DNA from: Polaribacter sp.
Lineage (GTDB): Bacteria; Bacteroidota; Bacteroidia; Flavobacteriales; Flavobacteriaceae
Assembly (NCBI GenBank): GCA_023254055.1
Contig: JALQYN010000012.1
Coordinates: 1 to 64,000 of the forward strand
Length of the DNA: 64,000 bases
Direction of reading: 5' to 3'
The position numbers were made by a program, and so were the translations under genes. Shown here one piece after another: positions 20,905 to 29,367 of this stretch. The notes under the pieces were generated by a model. The model worked only from the letters and a program-made list of their open reading frames with translations, was not told the origin of the DNA and did not search any database. Each line of letters begins with the position of its first letter. Within the stretch, counting starts at the first letter, position 1.

Positions 20905-21555
20905 ATGTTTCATAAAGAAGGATTTAAAATCATTACAATAACCTCTTTAATTATTGTAGCCGGAATTTTATTAGCTGATGCGTTTATTTCTATTGCGTGG
21001 TTACAAAAATCAATTCAGTTTGGGTTGATTCTACTTTATGTGATTGTACTTCAGTTTTTTAGAAATCCAAAAAGAAACACCTTAATCAATGATGGTCAAA
21101 TAATAGCACCCGTTGATGGTAAAGTTGTTGTTATTGAAGAAGTTTTTGAACCTGAATACTTTAAAGATAAAAGGCTACAGGTTTCAATTTTCATGTCACC
21201 ACTAAACGTTCACGTAACACGTTATGCTTTAAGCGGAACGGTTAAATACAGTAAATATCATCCTGGAAAATATTTGGTTGCTTGGCACCCAAAAGCATCT
21301 ACAGAAAATGAAAGAACTACTATCGTTTTAGAAAATAAAACTTTTGGCCAAATATTATATAGACAAATAGCAGGTGCATTGGCTAAAAGAATTGTAAATT
21401 ACGCTACTGAAGGACAAGAAGTTGTTCAAGGAACAGATGCCGGATTTATCAAATTTGGTTCTAGAGTAGATTTATTCTTACCTTTAAATACTAAAATTGA
21501 TGTAAAAATTGGTGATAAAGTTAAAGGAGGAGAACAAATAGTTGCACACAAATAA
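20905..21555 (+). CDS. psd: Phosphatidylserine decarboxylase family protein
   Basis: IAPVDGKVV, MSPLNVHVTR, IKFGSRVDLFLP pyruvoyl site. Confidence 0.93.
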   Translation: MFHKEGFKIITITSLIIVAGILLADAFISIAWLQKSIQFGLILLYVIVLQFFRNPKRNTLINDGQIIAPVDGKVVVIEEVFEPEYFKDKRLQVSIFMSPLNVHVTRYALSGTVKYSKYHPGKYLVAWHPKASTENERTTIVLENKTFGQILYRQIAGALAKRIVNYATEGQEVVQGTDAGFIKFGSRVDLFLPLNTKIDVKIGDKVKGGEQIVAHK

Positions 21556-21556
21556 A

Positions 21557-21817
21557 ATGAGTTCATTAGATACACAATTTCAAGACGCATATAAAATTGC
21601 CTCAAGTTTATCTCAAGATCAATTAGCACCAGACATCATGTTAAAATTGTATGCTTACTATAAGCAAGCAACTTACGGTGACAATAATCCTGATTTTATA
21701 GAAACAAACGAATTAGACCTTAGAAACGGTTTTAAACTAAACGCTTGGATTCAATTAAGAGGAATGTCTATAGAGAAAGCAAAAAAAGAATATATTAAAA
21801 TAGTTAAACAATTATAA
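21557..21817 (+). CDS. Acyl-CoA-binding protein (ACBP)
   Basis: MLKLYAYYKQATYGDN ... WIQLRGMSIEKAKKEYIKIV, classic ACBP motif. Confidence 0.9.
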   Translation: MSSLDTQFQDAYKIASSLSQDQLAPDIMLKLYAYYKQATYGDNNPDFIETNELDLRNGFKLNAWIQLRGMSIEKAKKEYIKIVKQL

Positions 21818-21828
21818 TAAATCCTACT

Positions 21829-22446
21829 ATGAGAAAATTTTTATTTGTTGCCATATTACTATCTATTACTTTTCAATTTACTTCTTGTAAATCTGAAGAA
21901 AAAAAGAAAACAGAAAAAAAAGAGGTAAAAACAGCTCCTTTTTCATTAGAGACAGCTAACAATTCAATAGATTTTGTTGCCTATAAAACAACTGATAAAA
22001 TTCCTGTTAAAGGAAAATTTAAAAAAATTAATATTACTAAAAACGGAAACGGTACTACTGCAAAAGAAGCAATTAACAATACTGAATTTGCAATTCCTGT
22101 AAGTAGTTTGTTTACAGCTGATGTTAGTAGAGATTTTAAATTAAAGAAATTTTTCTTTGGGGTGATGGACAATACAAGTCTTTTGTCTGGTAAATTAATG
22201 CTACAAACAGATAGTACTGGTGTTGCTACAATTACTATGAATGCAGTAACAGCTGATTTACCTTTTTCATATTCAATAAAAGACAAAGAGTTTACGTTAA
22301 GTGCTACGATGAATTTAGACAATTGGAATGCACAAAATGCTGTAGATTCATTAAATTTAGCTTGTAGAGATTTACACAAAGCTGCAGACGGAATTTCTAA
22401 AACATGGAGTGAGGTTGCTATCAATATTATGACCGTTTTCAAATAA
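21829..22446 (+). CDS. YceI-family lipoprotein
   Basis: LSITFQFTSCKSEEK lipobox; YceI-like pattern. Confidence 0.7.
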   Translation: MRKFLFVAILLSITFQFTSCKSEEKKKTEKKEVKTAPFSLETANNSIDFVAYKTTDKIPVKGKFKKINITKNGNGTTAKEAINNTEFAIPVSSLFTADVSRDFKLKKFFFGVMDNTSLLSGKLMLQTDSTGVATITMNAVTADLPFSYSIKDKEFTLSATMNLDNWNAQNAVDSLNLACRDLHKAADGISKTWSEVAINIMTVFK

Positions 22447-22460
22447 CAAAAAATACACAA

Positions 22461-22490
22461 AAAAAAGCCTCGAAATTCGAGGCTTTTTTT
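22461..22490. terminator. Bidirectional terminator hairpin
   Basis: AAAAAAGCCTCGAAATTCGAGGCTTTTTTT. Confidence 0.85.
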
Positions 22491-23574
22491 ATGCTAATAT
22501 TTTATCTACCAATTCCTGTTTTGCTTTTTCATCCTCACCAAAAAGCCATTGCAATACATTATCATCCCAAATTTCATCTCGTTCTGTTTTATTGATAATT
22601 CCTTGTTCAATTGCTAAATCCAATATTTTTCCAGGATAAGAAGATTGTTGTTCACTTTCCATTTCTCCTAACGGATATGGATCATCTAAGCCCATTAAAA
22701 CTTGTTTAGAACCTTGATTTTTAATTAGTAATTGCAGTCCTCCTGTATCATGCACCAAGGTGTCAAAGAAAATATTTTTATGACCAACTGCTTTTCTAGG
22801 ATGTGTTTTACCTTCAAACAGATCTGGTCTACCATCAAAACCTTGAATTCTACGTCCTAAATTTATTTGCGCTAACTGTCCGCCATGCGCAAAACAAACT
22901 CGCATTCCTGGATATTTATCTTGATATCCGTTTAAGGTTAAAAAATGATAGGCGTCTGCACATTGTGCCAACATCCATATCAAATGAAAACGCCAAGATG
23001 TATTTTCTAATTTGATAAATTTTTCTCCGTCATAGGGATGAATTTCTACTGCTAAATTGTATTTGCTTGCCAATTCAAAAATAGGCTCATTTTCTTCATC
23101 AAAAATACAACGCCATGTTCCTATAGTATCCATATAATGTGTTGGCAAACACAACAAGCGCATCCCTAATTGCTCTACACAACGTTCTATTTCCCAGCAA
23201 GCACCTCTAACAAAACCAGGATGCACTACAAAACCACAGGTGAATTTAGAAGGATGATCGTGTTGAATTTTAGCATTGAAATCGTTTTGAAAACGCAAGG
23301 CTTGTTTCATTTCTTCCACACGTAAACCATTTCCATATAACTGAGACAAGTTTAAAACAACAGCATGATCAATCTTAAAACGATCCATCCATTCTAACTT
23401 TTCTTTTAAGAAAAAACTAGAATCGGTAACAGGTCTACTCCAATCTTTTTGAAGCATGTATTTTCGATCTTTATCTACCCAAAAAATTCCTTTGTCTTGC
23501 ATAAACTGCGGAATCTCTTCTGGATATGGCAGTAAATGTGAATGTCCGTTTATGCGTAGTTTTCTTTTTTTCAT
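22489..23574 (-). CDS. Amidohydrolase, 2-amino-3-carboxymuconate-6-semialdehyde decarboxylase-like (ACMSD)
   Basis: INGHSHLLPYPEE, FAHGGQL, GLDDPYPLGE; in kynurenine cluster. Confidence 0.87.
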   Translation of the reverse strand: MKKRKLRINGHSHLLPYPEEIPQFMQDKGIFWVDKDRKYMLQKDWSRPVTDSSFFLKEKLEWMDRFKIDHAVVLNLSQLYGNGLRVEEMKQALRFQNDFNAKIQHDHPSKFTCGFVVHPGFVRGACWEIERCVEQLGMRLLCLPTHYMDTIGTWRCIFDEENEPIFELASKYNLAVEIHPYDGEKFIKLENTSWRFHLIWMLAQCADAYHFLTLNGYQDKYPGMRVCFAHGGQLAQINLGRRIQGFDGRPDLFEGKTHPRKAVGHKNIFFDTLVHDTGGLQLLIKNQGSKQVLMGLDDPYPLGEMESEQQSSYPGKILDLAIEQGIINKTERDEIWDDNVLQWLFGEDEKAKQELVDKILA

Positions 23575-23580
23575 CCTATC

Positions 23581-23659
23581 TATTATTGCGAGGCTTTAGC
23601 CGTGGCAATCTTTTTGTTTTTTAATGAGATTACATCGTTATTACCTCCTCGTAATGACG
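23581..23659. repeat. Palindromic interspersed repeat, family P1 copy 1
   Basis: attattGCGAGGc...GGCAATC...GAGATTAc...CCTCgtaatgac. Confidence 0.75.
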
Positions 23660-23669
23660 AACAAATTTA

Positions 23670-24194
23670 TTATATTTTATTTGGGGCCTCCATTACCGTT
23701 CCACAATTAGAACAGGTACATTTCTTGGTGTCTGAATAATAGTTATCAAAAATTACGGGCATATCCGTTTCAATATTATCCAACGCAAATTGCTCTCTGT
23801 ACAATTGATTTCCACATTTTTCACAATACCATTCTAAGGCATCTAACATACCGTCAGAACGCGGGTATTCTATTACCAAACCAACAGTATTTGCTTTACG
23901 TTGTGGAGAATGAGGCACTTTGGCTGGCAATAAATAAATATCGCCTTCGTTAATTGCTACATCTTGTGATTTCCCGTCAACAATGATTTTCAACACCATG
24001 TCTCCTTCAACTTGATAAAAGAATTCAGGTGTTTCATTATAATGATAATCTTTTCTATTATTTGGTCCGCCAACCACCATTACAATATACTCTCCGTTAT
24101 CCCAAACACATTTGTTGCCAACTGGCGGCTTTAATAAATGACGATGTTCATCAATCCATTTTTTAAAATTTAAAGGCTGTACTAGTTTACTCAT
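23670..24194 (-). CDS. 3-hydroxyanthranilate 3,4-dioxygenase
   Basis: MVVGGPNNRKDYHYNETPEFFYQVEGDMVLK; C-terminal CxxC rubredoxin-like motifs. Confidence 0.93.
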   Translation of the reverse strand: MSKLVQPLNFKKWIDEHRHLLKPPVGNKCVWDNGEYIVMVVGGPNNRKDYHYNETPEFFYQVEGDMVLKIIVDGKSQDVAINEGDIYLLPAKVPHSPQRKANTVGLVIEYPRSDGMLDALEWYCEKCGNQLYREQFALDNIETDMPVIFDNYYSDTKKCTCSNCGTVMEAPNKI

Positions 24195-24251
24195 TTTATT
24201 TAATTTTTTAGGCGTTTCCTAAAGGTCGGGCTTTATGCTGTACCTTTTTAT

Positions 24252-24332
24252 TGTCATTGCGAAGAAAGTTTTTCTCTTTCTGTGGCAATCTCAAATATAC
24301 AGAGAGATTACTTCGTTTTACTCGTAATGACG
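24252..24332. repeat. Palindromic interspersed repeat, family P1 copy 2
   Basis: TGTCATTGCGAAGAAAGtttttCTTTCTGTGGCAATCTC...GAGATTACTTCG...CGTAATGACG. Confidence 0.8.
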
Positions 24333-24391
24333 TTTTCTTATTACATAAAAAAGGGTGTCGCTTCAATCCCTAACGCAAGGTTTCGATAAAT

Positions 24392-25168
24392 TTACAAACT
24401 TTTTGTTCTTCCACCATCAACCGGAACATTTATTCCGTTGATAAAACTTGCTTTTTCACTTGCTAAAAACACTACTGCATTGGCAATTTCTTCTGGTTTT
24501 GCAAAACGCTGAGCTGGTGATGCTTTTTTCATTGCTTCTGCAACTTCATCAAAAGATTTTCCTGTTTTAGCAGATTTATTTTTGATAATTTCATTCAAAC
24601 GTTCAGTACCTGTGGCACCTGGCAACACGTTGTTTACAGTAATTCCGAATTCACCTAACTCATTTGCTAAGGTTTTAGACCAACTAGCAACTGCTCCTCT
24701 TATGGTATTAGAAACTCCTAATCCGTCTAAAGGTTGTTTTACAGAAGTAGAAATAATATTGATAATTCTACCAAAACATTGTGTTTTCATAAAAGGCACA
24801 ACTGCCTGCACCAATAGATGATTGCATTTTAAATGCTGTGTAAAAGCGCTTTCAAACTCTTCTAATTTGGCATAAAAAATTGGTCCTCCTGCTGGCCCAC
24901 CTGTATTGTTTACCAGAATATGAAATTGCATTTGGGTAGCTTCTAGCTTTTCTTTCAATGCTTGTGGATTTGAAAAATCTGCCACTAAATAACTGTGACA
25001 TTGATTGTTGTTTGGCAGTTCTGCTAAGACTGCTTTTAACTTTTCTTCGTTACGAGCAACTAAAGTAACGTTCACTCCTTCTGCAGCCAATCCGATTGCA
25101 GATGCTTTTCCTATCCCTTGTGTGCTGCCGCATACCAAGGCGTTTTTATTATTTATTTCTAAGTTCAT
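24392..25168 (-). CDS. SDR family oxidoreductase
   Basis: ALVCGSTQGIGKASAIGLA, NNTGG, FLASEKASFINGINVPVDGG; embedded in kynurenine cluster. Confidence 0.88.
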   Translation of the reverse strand: MNLEINNKNALVCGSTQGIGKASAIGLAAEGVNVTLVARNEEKLKAVLAELPNNNQCHSYLVADFSNPQALKEKLEATQMQFHILVNNTGGPAGGPIFYAKLEEFESAFTQHLKCNHLLVQAVVPFMKTQCFGRIINIISTSVKQPLDGLGVSNTIRGAVASWSKTLANELGEFGITVNNVLPGATGTERLNEIIKNKSAKTGKSFDEVAEAMKKASPAQRFAKPEEIANAVVFLASEKASFINGINVPVDGGRTKSL

Positions 25169-25179
25169 CTTATTTTATA

Positions 25180-25247
25180 GATGTAAGAATCTAGAAACAA
25201 GAAACAAGACTTTTTGTCTTTACTCTTGGCTCTTTCGTCTTGGTTCT
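25180..25247. repeat. Simple-type imperfect inverted repeat, family P2 (AAGAAACAAGACT...GTCTT..CTCTTGGCTC)
   Basis: agaatctagaaacaagaaacaagactttttgtctttactcttggctctttcgtcttggttctt. Confidence 0.6.
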
Positions 25248-26729
25248 TTAATTATATTTAATACATACATTTTTAGCTTCGGTAAAGAAACGTAAGGCTT
25301 CAAAACCACCTTCGCGGCCAACTCCAGATGCTTTTGCTCCACCAAATGGCGTACGTAAATCACGTAGCATCCATGTGTTTACCCAAACAATTCCTGTTTG
25401 TAATTGTTGTGAGAATTGCATAGTTCTATTTAAGTTGTTAGTCCATAAGGTTGCTGACAATCCATACTTTACATTGTTTGCTAATTGTAATGCTTCTTTA
25501 TCAGTTTTAAAAGACATGATGGTTACAACGGGCCCAAATACTTCTTCTTGATTGATGCGACAATCATTTGTTGTTATTTCAATAATTGTAGGTTGCATAT
25601 AATAGCCGTTCTCAAAACCTTCAATAGTGACTTCTAAACCTCCACATAAAATTTTCCCGCCATCGTCTTCAGCAATTTTAACATAGTTTTCTACCTTTTC
25701 TAAATGTGATTTAGAAACCAATGCACCAATATTTGTGTTTTCGTCCGAAGGGTGGCCAACTTGTAATTGCTTTACTTTTTGAACAAAGTCTTTTTTAAAC
25801 TTTTCAAAAATGGCTTCTTCAACAAAAATTCTACTTCCACATAAACAAATCTGACCTTGATTTGCAAATGAAGAGCGTACTGTAGTTGCTAACATATTCT
25901 CATAATCGCAATCTGCAAAAATGATGTTTGGGTTTTTTCCCCCTAATTCTAAGGATAACTTCTTAAACTTAGGAGCCGCAACGCGTGCAATATGTGCTCC
26001 AGTTTCTGTTCCGCCTGTAAATGAAATGGCTTTGATATTTGGATGTTCTATAATAGCCTGACCTGTGGTTGTTCCTAATCCGTGAACAATGTTTAACACG
26101 CCTTTTGGGAGGCCAGCCTCATTGAGTATCTCCCCTAATAAATAAGCCGTCATAGGAGTTACTTCACTAGGTTTTGCTACCACACAATTACCAGCTGCAA
26201 TAGCAGGTGCAATTTTCCAAGTAAACAAGTATAATGGCAAATTCCAAGGAGAAATACATCCAACAACTCCGATTGGTTGACGTAATGTAAAGTTCACGGC
26301 ATTCAACCCTACACTTTCATGAGATTCTGAAGCAAACTGTGTAATGGCATTTCCGAAGAAACGAAAATTACTTGCTGCTCTAGGGATATCAATTTGTTTG
26401 GCTAAACTTAATGGTTTTCCATTGTCTTTAGATTCTGCCATTGCAAAACGTTCTAAATTAGATTCGAGTAGTTCAGAGATTTTAATCAAAATTCGACTTC
26501 GTTCTTCTAAGGTAGAATTGCTCCATTTCGGTAATGCTTCTGCTGCTGACTGGTAAGCTTTGGCAACATCTTCAGTAGATGAATTCGGAATTTGAGAATA
26601 CACTTCTCCGTTTGATGGATTGTAGTTATCTAGCCAATTATTACTAACTGGATTTACAAACTCTCCGTTGATATAGTTTTTTATGTTCATTTTATTCTTA
26701 GATAAAAATAACCAATAAGACAGAATCAA
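25248..26729 (-). CDS. Aldehyde dehydrogenase, probable 2-aminomuconate-6-semialdehyde dehydrogenase
   Basis: LELGGKNPNIIFADCD, NQGQICLCGSRIFVEE, cluster context; translated start may be the internal MNIKNYINGEFVNP. Confidence 0.88.
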   Translation of the reverse strand: MILSYWLFLSKNKMNIKNYINGEFVNPVSNNWLDNYNPSNGEVYSQIPNSSTEDVAKAYQSAAEALPKWSNSTLEERSRILIKISELLESNLERFAMAESKDNGKPLSLAKQIDIPRAASNFRFFGNAITQFASESHESVGLNAVNFTLRQPIGVVGCISPWNLPLYLFTWKIAPAIAAGNCVVAKPSEVTPMTAYLLGEILNEAGLPKGVLNIVHGLGTTTGQAIIEHPNIKAISFTGGTETGAHIARVAAPKFKKLSLELGGKNPNIIFADCDYENMLATTVRSSFANQGQICLCGSRIFVEEAIFEKFKKDFVQKVKQLQVGHPSDENTNIGALVSKSHLEKVENYVKIAEDDGGKILCGGLEVTIEGFENGYYMQPTIIEITTNDCRINQEEVFGPVVTIMSFKTDKEALQLANNVKYGLSATLWTNNLNRTMQFSQQLQTGIVWVNTWMLRDLRTPFGGAKASGVGREGGFEALRFFTEAKNVCIKYN

Positions 26730-26766
26730 GACAATCCGTCTTGTCTCTTGGCTCTTGTTTCTCTAG
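26699..26766. repeat. Imperfect inverted repeat, family P2 copy 2
   Basis: aataagacagaatcaagacaatccgtcttgtctcttggctcttgtttctctagtct. Confidence 0.6.
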
Positions 26767-26767
26767 T

Positions 26768-27169
26768 CTATTTTTTATAAGCAGTCACTTTAATCTCCAC
26801 TACCAAATCTGGATGTGGTAATTGATGTACAGCAACTGTTGTTCTTGCTGGTCCTGTTTCTGCATTAAAAAATTCTGCATAGGCTTTATTATAACCAGCA
26901 AAATCATTCATATTTACCAAAAAAGTAGAAACATCAACCACATCTTTCAAACTTGCGCCAACTTTTTGCAAATTCTTATCAATGTTGTTTAAAACCTCTC
27001 TGGTTTGGGTTTCTATATTTAAATGCTTCGTTCCCATTTCATCAATAATATCTACTCCAGCAATACTATTGTCTGGTCTGCGAGAACTTGTCCCTGATAC
27101 AAAAATAAAATTGCCTACCACTTTTACATGTGGATATGCGCCTCTTGGGGTTACTTTTTTTTCTTCCAT
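26768..27169 (-). CDS. RidA-family protein, probable 2-aminomuconate deaminase
   Basis: [39 protein letters not shown]; cluster context. Confidence 0.82.
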   Translation of the reverse strand: MEEKKVTPRGAYPHVKVVGNFIFVSGTSSRRPDNSIAGVDIIDEMGTKHLNIETQTREVLNNIDKNLQKVGASLKDVVDVSTFLVNMNDFAGYNKAYAEFFNAETGPARTTVAVHQLPHPDLVVEIKVTAYKK

Positions 27170-27182
27170 TTTAAATTATTTC

Positions 27183-27250
27183 TGTCATTGCGAAACTTTG
27201 AAAATGTTGTGGCAATCTCATGAGATTCCTTCACTTTGTTCGGAATGACG
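27183..27250. repeat. Palindromic interspersed repeat, family P1 copy 3
   Basis: TGTCATTGCGAAACtttgaaaatGTTGTGGCAATCTCATGAGATTCCTTC...CGGAATGACG. Confidence 0.8.
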
Positions 27251-27256
27251 TTATTA

Positions 27257-27778
27257 TTATGCTTTCGCCATTTCTAACAACTTCATGGTTGTTCTATAAT
27301 TACGGCTTGTTGCTCTTACGTTTAATTTCTTTTCAAATAGATTATTTGTCAGTTTTGTGCTGCCAAACCCGTCTGGACAATACATATACACCATATCATC
27401 TACAATAGTATACACGTCATCATTAGTTATGTTTACTTCTATACTTTTCTCTTTTGGCACTCCACTCAAAAAAGTAAAAGATACAATTTTATGATTATCT
27501 ATTGGGTATGGATTATTTGAAATTGCTTTTTCCCATTCTTCGATAGTTCTTACCATGACTGGAACATCATACCCAAACTGACTGGAAATTCCATTTTTTA
27601 TTGAGTCTGCTACTTCCTCTTTAGACAAATTTGAGTTGACAATCACATTTCCACTTTGAATATACGTTTGCACATTTTGAAAACCCAACTTATTTAAAAC
27701 TTCTCGAAGTGCTGCCATTGGAAGTTTATTTTTTCCTGAGACATTGATTCCGCGAAGTAGTACAATATATGTTTTCAT
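27257..27778 (-). CDS. DUF1697 domain-containing protein
   Basis: YIVLLRGINVSGKNKLPMAALREVLNKLGFQNVQTYIQSGNVI. Confidence 0.92.
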   Translation of the reverse strand: MKTYIVLLRGINVSGKNKLPMAALREVLNKLGFQNVQTYIQSGNVIVNSNLSKEEVADSIKNGISSQFGYDVPVMVRTIEEWEKAISNNPYPIDNHKIVSFTFLSGVPKEKSIEVNITNDDVYTIVDDMVYMYCPDGFGSTKLTNNLFEKKLNVRATSRNYRTTMKLLEMAKA

Positions 27779-27791
27779 TTATCTAAATCAC

Positions 27792-27857
27792 CTGTCATTC
27801 CGCACTTGATGCGGAATCTATTTTTATTTATGGATTCCTGCCTTCGCAGGAATGACA
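27792..27857. repeat. Palindromic interspersed repeat, related variant (CATTCCGC...GGAATGAC)
   Basis: TGTCATTCCGCacttgatGCGGAATCT...GGATTCCTGCcttcGCAGGAATGACA, two hairpins in one palindrome. Confidence 0.85.
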
Positions 27858-27863
27858 ATTCAT

Positions 27864-29273
27864 TTATAACCCAGCAATTTTATCTTCCTGTAAAATCTCG
27901 TTGGTTTCTTGCTGTACTTTTTTCAAAACTATTTCTAATTCTTCTGTTGTCATATCGAGCGAAGTTGAGATGTCTTTATCTGCAATCATATTCAACAAAG
28001 CTTTGTCTTGCGCTCTACCAATTCTCATAGCTTCATCATAACCAATATGTTCATTAAATGTTACCATAGAATATTTCGAAAAGTATTCGGTCGGAAAATT
28101 CTTTTCTAAATCCATTTCTATTTTTCGCTTTTGTTTGAATAACGGATTTGACACATGATCTCGCATTTCATAATAATTCTCTACTGCTAATTCTCCAATC
28201 GCATCTGTGTTTAATTTTCTTGCTTTAGTATATGCTTTAAAAACAGATTCCCAGTCATTTAAATTCTGATCTAAAACGGCGTCTAACACTACTACATCTT
28301 CAAACGAAGCGTTCATGCCTTGTCCGTAAAACGGCACCACTGCATGTGCAGCATCACCCATAATTAGTGTGTTGCTTTTGTAATGCCAAGGCGAACATTT
28401 TACAGTTCCTAAAGCTCCAGTTGGATTGTTTGCAAACTCTTCTGCAATATTCGGAATCAATGCTAACGCATCAGGAAATTGCTCTTGAAAAAATGCTGTA
28501 ATTTTTTCCTCAGAGGCCAAATCTTTGAAATTATAAGTTCCTTCTTCATGCCCTAAAAACAAGGTTACTGTAAAACTACCATCCATGTTTGGTAATGCAA
28601 TCAACATATATTCTCCTCTTGGCCAGATGTGTAAATGATCTTTACTAATTTGGTGATTTCCGTTTGTATCTGCCGGAATCTCTAATTCTTTATATCCGTG
28701 TGTTAAATAGTCTTGCGAATAACTAAATAAGAATTTACGCTCTAAATAATAGCTTTTACGTAAAACAGAACCAGCACCATCTGTTCCAAAAAGCACATCT
28801 CCAGATACTTTGATTTTTTCTTTTGTAGCATAATTTTCAAATTCAGCAATCGTATTTTCAATATCAATCGAAATACATTTTTGGTTGAAATGTATGTTTA
28901 CATTTTCATGTTTTTCAGCCTCAGTTAATAGAATTCCGTTTAAATCTCCACGAGAAATGGAATTGATATATTCTCCTTCTCTACCCGAATAATTAGACGA
29001 AAATGTATTGCCTTTGGTATCATGCATTAATCGACCATACATTGGAATACAAATTGCTCTTGCTTTTTCTTCTACACCAACTAAACGCAAAGCTTTAAAT
29101 CCACGATCTGACAATGCTAAATTGATTGAACGTCCGGCAGAAATATCTGTAGTTCTTAAATCTGGTCTACTTTCATACACTTCAACTTTATACCCTCTTT
29201 GCGCTAAACGCAATGCTAATAAAGAGCCGCACAATCCAGCTCCGATGATTAGTATGTTTTCTTTTTTATTCAT
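27864..29273 (-). CDS. kmo: Kynurenine 3-monooxygenase
   Basis: IIGAGLCGSLLALRLAQRGYKVEVYESRPD, GRSINLALSDRG, GDAAHAVVPFYGQGMNASFEDV. Confidence 0.95.
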   Translation of the reverse strand: MNKKENILIIGAGLCGSLLALRLAQRGYKVEVYESRPDLRTTDISAGRSINLALSDRGFKALRLVGVEEKARAICIPMYGRLMHDTKGNTFSSNYSGREGEYINSISRGDLNGILLTEAEKHENVNIHFNQKCISIDIENTIAEFENYATKEKIKVSGDVLFGTDGAGSVLRKSYYLERKFLFSYSQDYLTHGYKELEIPADTNGNHQISKDHLHIWPRGEYMLIALPNMDGSFTVTLFLGHEEGTYNFKDLASEEKITAFFQEQFPDALALIPNIAEEFANNPTGALGTVKCSPWHYKSNTLIMGDAAHAVVPFYGQGMNASFEDVVVLDAVLDQNLNDWESVFKAYTKARKLNTDAIGELAVENYYEMRDHVSNPLFKQKRKIEMDLEKNFPTEYFSKYSMVTFNEHIGYDEAMRIGRAQDKALLNMIADKDISTSLDMTTEELEIVLKKVQQETNEILQEDKIAGL

Positions 29274-29280
29274 ATTTTAT

Positions 29281-29361
29281 GTCATTGCGAAACAAATTTT
29301 AATTTGCTGTGACAATCTATATTTTTAGAGATAACTTCGTCATTCCTTCCTCGTTATGACG
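29281..29361. repeat. Palindromic interspersed repeat, family P1 copy 4
   Basis: GTCATTGCGAAACAAATtttaATTTGCTGTGACAATCT...CGTTATGACG. Confidence 0.8.
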
Positions 29362-29367
29362 TTCTTT

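Noticed and set aside
21981-22460. 159-aa - strand ORF
   Set aside because: Antisense to the YceI-like lipoprotein.
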